Shown one piece after another: positions 55,394 through 64,000 of a stretch of DNA of 64,000 bases; the first letter of the stretch is position 1; every line of letters starts with the position of its first letter. The notes beneath the pieces were generated by a model that did not search any database, was not told the DNA's origin, and saw only the letters and a program-made list of their open reading frames with translations. The stretch spans positions 44,189-108,188 of the forward strand of contig NZ_PEBQ01000014.1 of the NCBI RefSeq assembly GCF_002738225.1. Direction: 5' to 3'. The DNA comes from Acetobacter pomorum. Its GTDB lineage: Bacteria > Pseudomonadota > Alphaproteobacteria > Acetobacterales > Acetobacteraceae. The position numbers and the translations under genes are program-made.

Positions 55394-56437
55394 ATGCATA
55401 AAATTGTCGGTAATCTAAAGCACATGTGTGATGTGCCTCAAAACTCTGCGCCTGCACGGCCCAATTTTTCATCTCGGCTTTTGTTGCGTTGCATCAAATG
55501 GCAGGAGCAGATCAAGCGGAAGCATGCGGGAAACAATGAGCCTGAAGCAGACAGGCCCCATAATGCAGCGCAGGAAATGGCTGCGTTTCTTGTGCGGTTG
55601 CGCAAGGCCATGGATACGCCCTCCTTCCCGACACGTCTTTCATCTGTGTTGGTCCGAAGGGTGGTAACGTTATCTATTCCCGGCGCTGCGGGGCCTATGC
55701 GGGCACGTCTTTTTATTCCTTATGGGCGGGTCAAAGGGGCTTTGTTGTATCTGCACGGTGGTGGTTTTGTGCACTGTGGGCTGAATTCCCATTACGGCAT
55801 CTGCTGCCGTCTGGCGCGGGCTTCTGGTGCGGCTGTGTTGTTACCAGATTATCGGCTGGCTCCAGAATATCCTTTTCCTGCCGCTATAGATGATAGCCAG
55901 GCCGCCCTACAATGGTTGGCTGGTGCTTCCGCACGGTATTGGGGTGGTAAAGTGGCTGTAGCGGGAGACAGCGCTGGCGGAAATCTGGCGGCTGTTCTGG
56001 CGCAGGATGGGCGCGCGGGGCTGGGGCCTCAGCCTGTTATGCAACTGCTGTATTATCCATCTTTATATGGTGAGAAACTTTTTCCATCCCACCAAACTTA
56101 CGAAAAAGGATATTTCCTCTCACGCAAGTCAATGCAGTGGTATGGAGACCAGTATATTCAAAAACAGGAACACTGGCTGCATCCACGTTTTGCGCCGGGG
56201 TTAAACCCGGATCTGCACGATTTGCCACCTGCCGTTATTGTGACAGCAGAATGTGATCCGATGCGCGATGAAGGCACGGCTTATGCACAGGCATTGGAGC
56301 GGGCCGGGGTGCCGGTAACATACCGCTGTTACCCCGGTGCCTTACATGCGTTTCTGAATTTTTATGCCTTTATGCCACATGGCAAAGCGGCCTTACGCTT
56401 TGGAGGCAAGGCGCTGAAAAAAGCTTTTGCCGGATAA
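55394..56437 (+). CDS. Alpha/beta hydrolase, hormone-sensitive-lipase (GDXG) family esterase
   Basis: 347 residues. The family hydrolyses short-chain esters or lactones. The oxyanion motif HGGG is at 121-124, the nucleophile is S193 in GDSAGG, the acid is in AECDPMRDEG, and the base His in GALHAFLNFY. An N-terminal segment of about 90 residues, partly basic, precedes the fold. I use the ATG at 55394: GAGG lies 7 bases upstream. An ATG two codons earlier is also possible. There is no clear signal peptide, so it is probably cytoplasmic. The substrate is unknown. It stands alone between rnpB and the zwf pair. Confidence 0.88.
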   Translation: MHKIVGNLKHMCDVPQNSAPARPNFSSRLLLRCIKWQEQIKRKHAGNNEPEADRPHNAAQEMAAFLVRLRKAMDTPSFPTRLSSVLVRRVVTLSIPGAAGPMRARLFIPYGRVKGALLYLHGGGFVHCGLNSHYGICCRLARASGAAVLLPDYRLAPEYPFPAAIDDSQAALQWLAGASARYWGGKVAVAGDSAGGNLAAVLAQDGRAGLGPQPVMQLLYYPSLYGEKLFPSHQTYEKGYFLSRKSMQWYGDQYIQKQEHWLHPRFAPGLNPDLHDLPPAVIVTAECDPMRDEGTAYAQALERAGVPVTYRCYPGALHAFLNFYAFMPHGKAALRFGGKALKKAFAG

Positions 56438-56452
56438 ACTGACCTGGAAACG

Positions 56453-56899
56453 TTAGGGAATGGGATGGAAAACGCCCGGAGACCCCTGATCTGAATAAAC
56501 AATGCGGTTCAGCCTATCCACGCGCAAGGTGAACAGTTTGGGTAGATCATCTTTTGGGCCGGGGCAGGTGCCGGAATGTTTTTCCATCACATCAATACGC
56601 GATGCAGTGGGGGCATCGTTTCCGTTTACCACAAACAGCAGGCAATCTGGCCGATCATGCGTCATGCCGTTATGGGTTACCTTCAGGCGCAGGTGGCGCA
56701 CCAAGGCCGTATCATCAAACCAGCTTGCGGGTTTGAAGGTATAGGAATCCACCAGCCGATCCAGCGTGCCGGTCTTGGCCAGCAAGATCATCATGAGGGA
56801 AAGAGGTAGGACGATTGCCAGCCGACGCAGGATATGTTGGCGCAGAGTGCGTTTTGCAAATGGCCCGCGGCCAGTCATTTTGGGTGAGGATGTGTTCAT
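56453..56899 (-). CDS. Membrane-anchored protein, unknown, coupled to zwf
   Basis: 148 residues. After a basic N-terminus (KRTLRQHILRRLA) one hydrophobic helix, about residues 28-43, looks like an uncleaved anchor. A periplasmic part of some 100 residues follows, with two Cys (near residues 86 and 112) that could form a disulphide and a beta-rich end (LFTLRVDRLNRIVYSDQG). The ATG at 56899 overlaps the zwf stop as ATGA. I do not recognise the family. The tight coupling to zwf suggests shared expression, but no link to sugar metabolism can be seen from sequence. Confidence 0.7.
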   Translation of the reverse strand: MNTSSPKMTGRGPFAKRTLRQHILRRLAIVLPLSLMMILLAKTGTLDRLVDSYTFKPASWFDDTALVRHLRLKVTHNGMTHDRPDCLLFVVNGNDAPTASRIDVMEKHSGTCPGPKDDLPKLFTLRVDRLNRIVYSDQGSPGVFHPIP

Positions 56900-58368
56900 G
56901 TCAGCATATCTTCGTGCCAAAGGGCACCATCACGTGCCAGAAGCGCACGGGTGGTTGCAGGGCCCCAACTGCCTGCAGGGTAAGGTTCCAGCGGGGTAAG
57001 GGCATAGCGCCAGGAATCCAGAATAGGTTCCACCCATTTCCATGAGGCCTCAACCTCATCACGTCGAATAAACAGGGCAGGGTCTCCACGTACGGCATCC
57101 AGTAGCAGGCGCTCGTAGGAATCCTGATACTGCACAGCAAATTCGTTTTCGTAAGACATATGCAGCGTAGCATTACGCACTCTGAACCCCCCAGCGCCAG
57201 GGTCTCGCGCAGCCAAGACAAGCGAGAGTTCTTCATGCGGGGCAATACGAATGACCAATCGGCCGGGGGAGGGCATATTGGTAAAAATGGGCCAGACCTG
57301 CGGGCGGAACTGGATAACAATTTCCGTGGTTTTTGTGGCCAGTCGTTTGCCTGTGCGTAGATAAAAAGGCGTATTTCCCCAACGTGCCGTGCGAATTTTG
57401 GTGCGAATAGCCACAAAAGTTTCGGTATCGCTGGGGCGGCCGCTTTTCAGGTCTTCAACATAACCCGGAACGTCTTCCCCATTTATGCGGCCCGCTGTGT
57501 ATTGCCCTCGGATAACGTTTTTACGCACCATATCCGGTGTCATGGGCCGGAGGGCGTTAAGAACTTTCAGCTTTTCATTCCGCAGGTCATCAGCGCGGAG
57601 AGAGGCCGGGGCATCCATGGCCACCATGCACAGCATCTGCAAAAGGTGGTTTTGCACCATATCCCGTAACGCGCCGGATTTATCGTAATAAGAGCCGCGG
57701 TCTCCCACGCCTACCGTTTCTGCCGCCGTAATCTGCACATGGGCAATGGCCTCGGAAGACCATAACTGCTCTAGTGCTGGGTTGGCAAAACGTAGGGCCA
57801 GAATGTTCTGCACGCCTTCTTTACCCAGATAATGGTCAATCCGGTAAATGGCATCTTCAGAAAAATAGCGTCCCACACCTTCATTGATCTCATTGGCAGA
57901 ATGCAGATCTGTGCCAATAGGTTTTTCCAGCACAACGCGGGTGTGGGGTGTGATGAGGTTATGGTGGGAAAGGCCCGCGCAAATGGCGGAATAGAGTGCC
58001 GGAGCCGTGGCAAAGTAGAAAACGCGCGGGCGTTCCGGGTTAGGCAATGTTGCGCTCAGATCCTGCCAGTGAGAGCCTTCCTGCGTGGCATCAAGATACA
58101 CATAGGTCAAAAGCCCCAAAAACTGGTTCAGGGTTTCTGTATCTTTTGCAATATCGGGGGCAAATTCGTGCAGGGTGGCGCTGCACAGATTACGAAACTG
58201 CTCGGTATTTAACTCAGACCGTGCTGTGCAGATAATCCGTGCTTCCTGATCAAATTCGCGGGCATGGAAGCGGCGCAAAAAAGCCGGCAGCAGTTTTCGG
58301 CGTGTCAGATCACCTGTCGCGCCAAAAATTACAAAATCAAAAGGTTCCGTGCGGTTCACAAGAGCCAT
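56896..58368 (-). CDS. zwf: Glucose-6-phosphate 1-dehydrogenase
   Basis: 490 residues. It oxidises glucose 6-phosphate to 6-phosphogluconolactone, feeding the pentose phosphate and, where present, Entner-Doudoroff paths. The N-terminal coenzyme site is FGATGDLTRRKLLP (15-28). The active-site segment RIDHYLGKEGVQNILALRF carries the catalytic His. Length and domains are complete. No lactonase gene (pgl) lies next to it. The upstream region of about 260 bases faces the gapR-like gene divergently. Confidence 0.96.
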   Translation of the reverse strand: MALVNRTEPFDFVIFGATGDLTRRKLLPAFLRRFHAREFDQEARIICTARSELNTEQFRNLCSATLHEFAPDIAKDTETLNQFLGLLTYVYLDATQEGSHWQDLSATLPNPERPRVFYFATAPALYSAICAGLSHHNLITPHTRVVLEKPIGTDLHSANEINEGVGRYFSEDAIYRIDHYLGKEGVQNILALRFANPALEQLWSSEAIAHVQITAAETVGVGDRGSYYDKSGALRDMVQNHLLQMLCMVAMDAPASLRADDLRNEKLKVLNALRPMTPDMVRKNVIRGQYTAGRINGEDVPGYVEDLKSGRPSDTETFVAIRTKIRTARWGNTPFYLRTGKRLATKTTEIVIQFRPQVWPIFTNMPSPGRLVIRIAPHEELSLVLAARDPGAGGFRVRNATLHMSYENEFAVQYQDSYERLLLDAVRGDPALFIRRDEVEASWKWVEPILDSWRYALTPLEPYPAGSWGPATTRALLARDGALWHEDMLT

Positions 58369-58628
58369 GATGCAGGGTTCTCGCTGGTCAGCCGGAGGGG
58401 GATGCCCGCCGTAAAAAAGTCGTGGTTTGCGGGCAAATAGCCCAGAGCAGAAACGTAAGGTGGTGTGCTTATGGAAGGCTGCCCGCGTGTTTGCAAGAGG
58501 TTCTGATGTGCTGCATCATTGACCACATACACGTGGCGCGATAAGCCCGCGCTTCACTATCTGGCAATGTTAGCAGGTTTTGCCTGCACAGTGTTGGGTG
58601 TTTGTACATAAATTTAGGAGGCCGAAGC

Positions 58629-58901
58629 ATGGATGGCGAACGCATTTCCGGGGATGAAGATGCAGCGGTTGGTGGAATTGCCGCAGATCGGCTGAGAAGC
58701 ATTATTGAGCGTGTTGAACGCCTGGAAGAAGAGCGCAAGGCTCTGGCCGGAGATATCAAGGATATCTTTACAGAAGCAAAGTCTGCTGGGTTTGATGTAA
58801 AAGTTATTCGTCAGATCATTCGTCTGCGCAAGCAGGAACCCGCAGAAGTGGAAGAGCAGGAAACTCTGCTGGATATCTACCGCCGCGCGTTGGGTATGTA
58901 A
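58629..58901 (+). CDS. gapR: GapR-family (DUF2312) nucleoid-associated protein
   Basis: 90 residues, the usual size. The family member GapR of Caulobacter binds overtwisted AT-rich DNA and supports chromosome replication. Here the conserved part runs from AADRLRSIIERVERLEEERK through ALAGDIKDIFTEAKSAGFDV and VIRQIIRLRKQ, with a coiled-coil first helix. AGGAGG precedes the ATG at 58629; the ten-codon longer frame is rejected. The next gene starts 25 bases after it. It faces zwf divergently. Confidence 0.9.
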   Translation: MDGERISGDEDAAVGGIAADRLRSIIERVERLEEERKALAGDIKDIFTEAKSAGFDVKVIRQIIRLRKQEPAEVEEQETLLDIYRRALGM

Positions 58902-58926
58902 CAAAGGCTAGTCGGGTCTATTTCCC

Positions 58927-59586
58927 ATGATGTCTCTGTCTTTTCCTGATTGGATGCCTGTGTGGGGCCAGCTTCTGGTTCTGGCTTTTGGCGTGTTGTT
59001 CGGGCTTGCTTTCATGATGATGCCTTTTGCCGTGTTTGGGGTGAAGGGCCGGTTGGGTGAGATTTCTCTCCAGTTGGAGGAAATTCAGGCCGAACTGCGT
59101 GCGCAGGCCGTGCGGGGTGCTCCTGCGTATCAGGAGCCTACCTTGCCTGTTGCGGCAGAGCGGAACGGCAGAACATCATCTGGCGTGGTGGTGGAAGAGG
59201 TGCGTCCGCCAGAGGTTGAAAAGCCTCCGGCGGCGCCTCGTAATGTGCCAGTGTTCCCTGAATTGCGGACACCCAAGGTTTCTGATGCGTATGAAGCGCG
59301 GGAGGAAGCACCACCCAAGCCACCTCTGGCGCCGGATCCGGCAAAACCGGTGGTGCGCCGTATGCCGTGGCATGAGCCAGAAGCGCCTCCGGCAGAAACC
59401 GGAGCGCAAATTCTTCGGCGGCAACGTGCGCCAGATGCTAACCAGCCTCCATACCGGCCTGATTTTTCACACGAAGCGCCACAACCTCAACCATCTGTCC
59501 GGATGCCACGGGTTGATGAGCATACAGGCCGGGCCGAACCCGTGCTGAACTGGCCGAAAAAAGATCCGGCAAACGATAAGTTTTAG
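58927..59586 (+). CDS. Membrane-anchored proline-rich protein, unknown function
   Basis: 219 residues. One long hydrophobic helix (about residues 12-38) is followed by a short coiled-coil segment (GEISLQLEEIQAELRAQA) and then 150 residues rich in Pro, Ala, Glu and Arg without clear domain structure, with PPKPPLAPDPAKP and several RMP motifs. It is probably a single-pass membrane protein with a disordered tail, and which side the tail faces is unclear. It follows the gapR-like gene by 25 bases and overlaps the convergent proB stop by 4. Not a family I recognise. Confidence 0.75.
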   Translation: MMSLSFPDWMPVWGQLLVLAFGVLFGLAFMMMPFAVFGVKGRLGEISLQLEEIQAELRAQAVRGAPAYQEPTLPVAAERNGRTSSGVVVEEVRPPEVEKPPAAPRNVPVFPELRTPKVSDAYEAREEAPPKPPLAPDPAKPVVRRMPWHEPEAPPAETGAQILRRQRAPDANQPPYRPDFSHEAPQPQPSVRMPRVDEHTGRAEPVLNWPKKDPANDKF

Positions 59587-60710
59587 ATCATAACGAGGTC
59601 ATCACGATGGATGATCTCGTCCCGGCCATGCCAGCCCAAAATGTCTGCCAGTTCGTTAGAGCGATGCCCAGCAATACGCCGGGCATCATCCGCATCATAG
59701 GCTGCAAGCCCATGTGCGAGCACAATGCCATCGGTATTGATAATTTCTACCAGATCACCTTGAGAGAAATCTCCTTTTACCCCTAGCACACCAGCTGGTA
59801 AAAGAGATTTGCCCTGTTGCAGGGCGGTAACGGCACCATCATCCACCATAATTTCACCTGCCGGGGTCAGGCTGCCTGCAATCCACTGTTTGCGGGCTGT
59901 ATGTGCGCACTCTTGCGGCAAAAACCATGAGCACCGCGCACCTTCCATAAGGGCCCGCAGCGGGTGAGATGTTTTACCCAAGGCAATAGCCATGGCGCAG
60001 CCAGAGCGGGTGGCAATGCCTGCTGCCAACAGTTTGGTGCGCATGCCCCCCGAAGAATAGCCCGGAGGAGGTTCACCCCCCATGGCTTCAATATCTGAGG
60101 TAAGGGTTTCAATAACCGGCAGATGGTGGGCATCAGGGTTTGTACGTGGGTCCGCCGTGTAAAGACCATCAATATCAGAAAGCAGCACAAGCTGGTCAGA
60201 ATCTGTCATCTGTGCCACGCGGGCTGCCAGCCTGTCATTATCGCCAAAGCGAATTTCAGCGGTGGCAACGGTATCATTTTCGTTGATAACCGGAACACAG
60301 CCCATTTCCAGCAAGGTATTTAGTGTTGCGCGCGCATTCAGGTAACGCTTGCGGTCTTCTGTATCTTCTGGCGTAAGCAGCAACTGTGCTGCAACAAGAC
60401 CGTGGGCTGAAAGCGCATTGCTCCATGCCTGTGCCAGACTGATCTGCCCTACGGCTGCGGCAGCCTGCTTTTCTGCCAGGCGGAGTGCGCCATCAGTCAG
60501 CCCCAATGTGTGTCGGGCAAGTGCAATAGCGCCAGAAGATACAACTGTAACAGCCGTACCCTGCTTGCGCAGATACGCAATATCAGCTGCCACACTGGCC
60601 AGCCATTCCTGACGAGGGGCCTGTTTTTTGGGGTCCACCACCAGCGCGCTACCTATTTTAACAACAAGCCGTTTGGCATTGGTGAGGGAAGGGCTGGTGT
60701 ATCCGGTCAT
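59583..60710 (-). CDS. proB: Glutamate 5-kinase
   Basis: 375 residues. It phosphorylates glutamate for proline synthesis and is normally inhibited by proline. The amino acid kinase domain holds VVKIGSALVVD, VVSSGAIALA, VPVINENDTVA and FGDNDRLAARVA. A C-terminal PUA domain starts near residue 280 and includes GVLGVKGDFSQGDLVEI. proA is not in view. It follows obgE by 56 bases in the same strand, a linkage common in this group. Confidence 0.96.
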   Translation of the reverse strand: MTGYTSPSLTNAKRLVVKIGSALVVDPKKQAPRQEWLASVAADIAYLRKQGTAVTVVSSGAIALARHTLGLTDGALRLAEKQAAAAVGQISLAQAWSNALSAHGLVAAQLLLTPEDTEDRKRYLNARATLNTLLEMGCVPVINENDTVATAEIRFGDNDRLAARVAQMTDSDQLVLLSDIDGLYTADPRTNPDAHHLPVIETLTSDIEAMGGEPPPGYSSGGMRTKLLAAGIATRSGCAMAIALGKTSHPLRALMEGARCSWFLPQECAHTARKQWIAGSLTPAGEIMVDDGAVTALQQGKSLLPAGVLGVKGDFSQGDLVEIINTDGIVLAHGLAAYDADDARRIAGHRSNELADILGWHGRDEIIHRDDLVMI

Positions 60711-60766
60711 GGATCAGTTCCGTAAATGGAAAGGGGCAGGAGAGACCTTAGTATGGCGTAAGGTGT

Positions 60767-61798
<1,032 letters not shown>

Positions 61799-61815
61799 TC
61801 AAATCCAGAACGCGA

Positions 61816-61843
61816 AAAAGGGCCGATCCTGAGGACCGGCCCC
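61816..61843 (-). terminator. Rho-independent terminator between rpmA and obgE
   Basis: On the minus strand, a 10-base stem GGGCCGGTCC with GGATCGGCCC (one G-U pair) and a very short loop (3-4 bases) is followed by TTTTTC (61820-61815). It would end most transcripts after rpmA and leave limited read-through to obgE. Confidence 0.85.
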
Positions 61844-61894
61844 TGTTTCTGCTCCGGCCACACGGGAAAACGTGCGGTGGAAAAACCGAACTGC

Positions 61895-62164
61895 TTATTC
61901 AGCAGCGGCAGGCAGCGCATCCACAGAAACGTGTACGCGGCCTTCTGCACGGCGTTCAAAACGAACATTGCCGTTAACCAGTGCAAACAGGGTGTGGTCC
62001 TTGCCAACACCAACGTTTACGCCAGCTTTCACCTTCGTGCCGCGCTGGCGCACGATGATGTTGCCAGCAATAACCTGCTCGCCACCAAATTTCTTGACGC
62101 CAAGGCGGCGTCCGGCGCTATCGCGCCCGTTACGGGATGAACCGCCAGCTTTTTTTTGTGCCAT
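61895..62164 (-). CDS. rpmA: 50S ribosomal protein L27
   Basis: 89 residues. L27 sits near the peptidyl transferase centre of the large subunit. The N-terminus [16 protein letters not shown] and [14 protein letters not shown] match the family; no N-terminal leader is present, so the mature form starts here. The C-terminal end is AlaGlu-rich ([11 protein letters not shown]). It follows rplU by 47 bases. Confidence 0.97.
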   Translation of the reverse strand: MAQKKAGGSSRNGRDSAGRRLGVKKFGGEQVIAGNIIVRQRGTKVKAGVNVGVGKDHTLFALVNGNVRFERRAEGRVHVSVDALPAAAE

Positions 62165-62211
62165 GACCTAAGTCCTCCGTGGTCTTAACCAGCTAAATAC
62201 CCTGTGCGGGA

Positions 62212-62526
62212 TTAAGCTGCGTTGATTTCCTGAATGCGCAGAACGGTAACCGGCTGGCGGTGGCCGTTTTTGCGGCGGCTGTTCTGCCGACGGCGCTTCT
62301 TGAAGATGATGACCTTCTTGAGGCGGTCCTGAGCGATAACGGTTGCCGTTACCTTTGCGCCAGCCACGGTGGGGGCGCCAATCTGGGTGCTGCCTTCGCC
62401 GCCAACGGCCAGAACTTCATCAAATGTAACGGTTGCGCCGGCTTCAACTTCCAGCTTTTCAACCTTCAGCACCATGTTGGGCTCAACCCGGTACTGCTTG
62501 CCGCCGGTGCGGATAACTGCGTACAT
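62212..62526 (-). CDS. rplU: 50S ribosomal protein L21
   Basis: 104 residues. L21 binds 23S rRNA in the large subunit. [19 protein letters not shown] is the family start; [19 protein letters not shown] is the conserved basic C-terminal motif. A longer frame to 62637 exists upstream but the family start is at 62526. It begins the rplU-rpmA-obgE-proB run. Confidence 0.97.
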   Translation of the reverse strand: MYAVIRTGGKQYRVEPNMVLKVEKLEVEAGATVTFDEVLAVGGEGSTQIGAPTVAGAKVTATVIAQDRLKKVIIFKKRRRQNSRRKNGHRQPVTVLRIQEINAA

Positions 62527-62708
62527 AAACTGTCTCTTCCGATCTACTGGATCTTCGCGGCACCTTATACAGATACAGGCGAAAATTCTGGTCGCTTTTT
62601 CTTCTTTGGCTGCGCAACGCGCACAGCATGGTTCCATCTATGTGGATTAGGGCGGCCTTTTAATAGGTAAGGCAAGGGCACGTCAACAGAAATATGGGTT
62701 GGTAAGGC

Positions 62709-62738
62709 TTGCATGGGCAATAAAAGCATGTCTATAAG
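62709..62738 (+). promoter_or_regulatory. Likely promoter of tRNA-Ser
   Basis: TTGCAT (62709-62714) and TATAAG (62733-62738) with an 18-base spacer. The -10 box lies 12 bases before the first base of the tRNA, so transcription would start very close to it. Both hexamers match the sigma-70-type consensus moderately. Confidence 0.5.
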
Positions 62739-62750
62739 CCCGCAATAGCA

Positions 62751-62839
62751 GGAGAGATGCCGGAGCGGTCGAACGGGGCGGTCTCGAAAACCGTTGTGCC
62801 TTATGGGTACCGAGGGTTCGAATCCCTCTCTCTCCGCCA
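62751..62839 (+). tRNA. tRNA-Ser (anticodon CGA)
   Basis: 89 bases including CCA. Acceptor GGAGAGA pairs with TCTCTCC at the 3' end, with discriminator G and encoded CCA. The anticodon loop CTCGAAA (62783-62789) gives CGA, reading UCG serine codons, closed by a 5-base stem. The long variable arm (TTGTGCCTTATGGGTACCGA region) is normal for serine tRNA, and GGTTCGAATCC is the T arm. AT-rich DNA starts right after the CCA end. Confidence 0.96.
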
Positions 62840-63161
62840 TGAGGCAATATTGAATTTTATTCACTTTAATGAATTCTATGTTTATGCCTTGTCTCTGAGG
62901 TTGTAGATTTTTTGTAGTTTCATGATTGCAGATTGAGAAAGAGAGAGGCATCTTTCGCAGCATAATGCAAGAATGATAGTGGGGAGTAGTAACCACCTTA
63001 TCTTGCTAACATATTGTGTATAGAAATAATTGCTTCTGGTTGATTTTAGGGAAATGGAAGTTTGCGCTTGTAATGATCTTTCTTGCTGGCGGCCACATGC
63101 TTCACCACATAGGCTAGATTAAGTTATAATGGGCCCTAAAGACTCTGTGTAGGAAAATGGA
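62840..63161 (+). other. AT-rich intergenic stretch after the tRNA
   Basis: About 320 bases at low GC with no convincing gene. A likely promoter lies at its end. I see no long tRNA fragment repeated in it, so a classic attachment-site duplicate is not visible within the window; it may lie beyond the end. Confidence 0.5.
63101..63130 (+). promoter_or_regulatory. Likely promoter of the AT-rich glycosyltransferase gene
   Basis: TTCACC (63101-63106) and a perfect TATAAT (63125-63130) with an 18-base spacer. The ATG at 63162 is 31 bases after the -10 box, and AGGAAAA lies at 63151-63157 as the ribosome site. In such AT-rich DNA chance matches are common. Confidence 0.5.
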
Positions 63162-64000
63162 ATGGCTATATTAGATTATAGAAATATGGAACTTTCTATA
63201 GGTAAAGATCATACATTAACGGTTTCTAAAAAAGTACAAAATCGTATATCTCTCATAAAATTTGGAGATATTTATATATTGTGTAGCTATGATTTTCCCG
63301 GAGAATTCTCATTATATAATGGTGGCGTAAAATCTTGCGGGCATTTTGTTAATATATTGGAAATAAATTCTCATATATATATAATGGATTATAAAACAAA
63401 AAAATTCCTCTGTTCAGAACCAAATGGTTCAATTGGAACGAGAGATAATCCAAAGTTATGGGAAGAATTTACATTATCCGAGAATACTGTAAGGAAAAAA
63501 GTTTTTGTAAAAAATGATGATTATATTTTTAGTGAGAAAGATATTTTCTCTATTATAAATGGTGATTCATACTTTTGTAAAAACTTATCTGAGTTAGAAA
63601 ATAATATCATTGCGTCAGCAATATTGTGTTCTATGCCAAGGGAAAATTTGGAAAAATTTTGTAAAAATCTTATTCATTCTTATAATTATATTAAAGCAAT
63701 TAAACCTTTATTCAAATATAATTGCAAAATATATGAAATATTATTCGAATTATTTAGGTGGGGTATAAGCGGACGATCTGAAACTCATTATAGAGAGATC
63801 CCTCAAGATTTTGATTGGATTGTGAAATACAGTAAATTTCATCCAGAGATGTCAATAACTGAATTGTTGTTGCATTTTGCAAGAAGATCTATTTCTCCAA
63901 ATAAATCTTGTTGCGTGGTCACTACAGTTAGAAATGAAGGTATCTATATTATTGAATGGATAGCTCATTACCTTTCCCTTGGGTTTGAATCTATTTTTAT
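63162..64000 (+). CDS. AT-rich glycosyltransferase with beta-trefoil-like N-terminus (3' end cut by the window)
   Basis: 279 codons with no stop, running off the window. GC is very low, perhaps 30 percent, unlike the neighbours. The N-terminal 110 residues have a pattern reminiscent of fascin-like beta-trefoils: YIMDYKTKKFLCSEPNGS then TRDNPKLWEEFTL (93-105), where fascin domains have Y-L-CAENGG-ANR-WE-F-L. A helical middle follows. From residue 249 a family 2-type glycosyltransferase domain begins: SCCVVTTVRNEGIYIIEWI, then HYLSLGFESIF, the pattern of the Glyco_tranf_2_4 group. AGGAAAA precedes the ATG at 63162. The ATG at 63157 is in a frame that stops at once. Probably acts on a surface glycan. 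Confidence 0.75.
   Translation, partial: MAILDYRNMELSIGKDHTLTVSKKVQNRISLIKFGDIYILCSYDFPGEFSLYNGGVKSCGHFVNILEINSHIYIMDYKTKKFLCSEPNGSIGTRDNPKLWEEFTLSENTVRKKVFVKNDDYIFSEKDIFSIINGDSYFCKNLSELENNIIASAILCSMPRENLEKFCKNLIHSYNYIKAIKPLFKYNCKIYEILFELFRWGISGRSETHYREIPQDFDWIVKYSKFHPEMSITELLLHFARRSISPNKSCCVVTTVRNEGIYIIEWIAHYLSLGFESIF

Overview
The window looks like chromosomal DNA of an acetic acid bacterium (Acetobacteraceae, most likely Acetobacter). This is an inference from protein style, mid-50s GC by eye, a class II DAHP synthase, the extended FtsL-like and FtsZ proteins, a GapR-type protein and an alphaproteobacterial dcw cluster. Nothing in the sequence names the species. Most of it is dense housekeeping sequence. 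Two patches, about 22.7-24.1 kb and 62.8 kb to the end, are strikingly AT-rich and carry glycosyltransferase-like genes that look acquired. I see no insertion sequence, prophage or CRISPR array.

1-9 kb: a glycosyltransferase cut by the window edge, a DEAD-box-type helicase with a DEGD motif, an ELM1-family protein, a small membrane protein, serB, then miaA followed by ilvB-ilvH-ilvC ending in a strong terminator. 9-15 kb: copper resistance. A Tat-exported multicopper oxidase (copA) and outer-membrane copB sit on the minus strand behind a His/Cys-rich exported protein, and a divergent CopA-type Cu(I) P-type ATPase lies on the plus strand. 15-21 kb: a minus-strand run pncB, an unknown gene, gltX, pncA and a Tat-exported HAD-family protein, preceded by class II DAHP synthase. 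21-31 kb: two small secreted proteins of unknown function, a YigZ protein, the AT-rich glycosyltransferase/discoidin gene, the PPDK regulator with ppdK, then ligA and recN.

32.8-54.6 kb: bamD and lpxC, then the complete division and cell-wall (dcw) cluster on the minus strand, read mraZ-rsmH-ftsL-like-ftsI-murE-murF-mraY-murD-ftsW-murG-murC-murB-ddl-ftsQ-ftsA-ftsZ. Nine junctions are ATGA overlaps, and the run closes at a textbook terminator after ftsZ. Three TGGGA repeats with 10-bp spacing lie upstream of mraZ and are candidate MraZ sites. RNase P RNA (rnpB) lies just upstream of the cluster.

55-62.8 kb: a GDXG-family esterase, zwf with a coupled unknown membrane protein, a GapR-family protein, a Pro-rich membrane-anchored protein, and the ribosomal run rplU-rpmA-obgE-proB with a terminator between rpmA and obgE. 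A tRNA-Ser(CGA) follows, and immediately after its CCA end the composition drops to AT-rich. A partial gene there joins an apparent beta-trefoil (fascin-like) N-terminus to a family 2-type glycosyltransferase domain and runs off the window.
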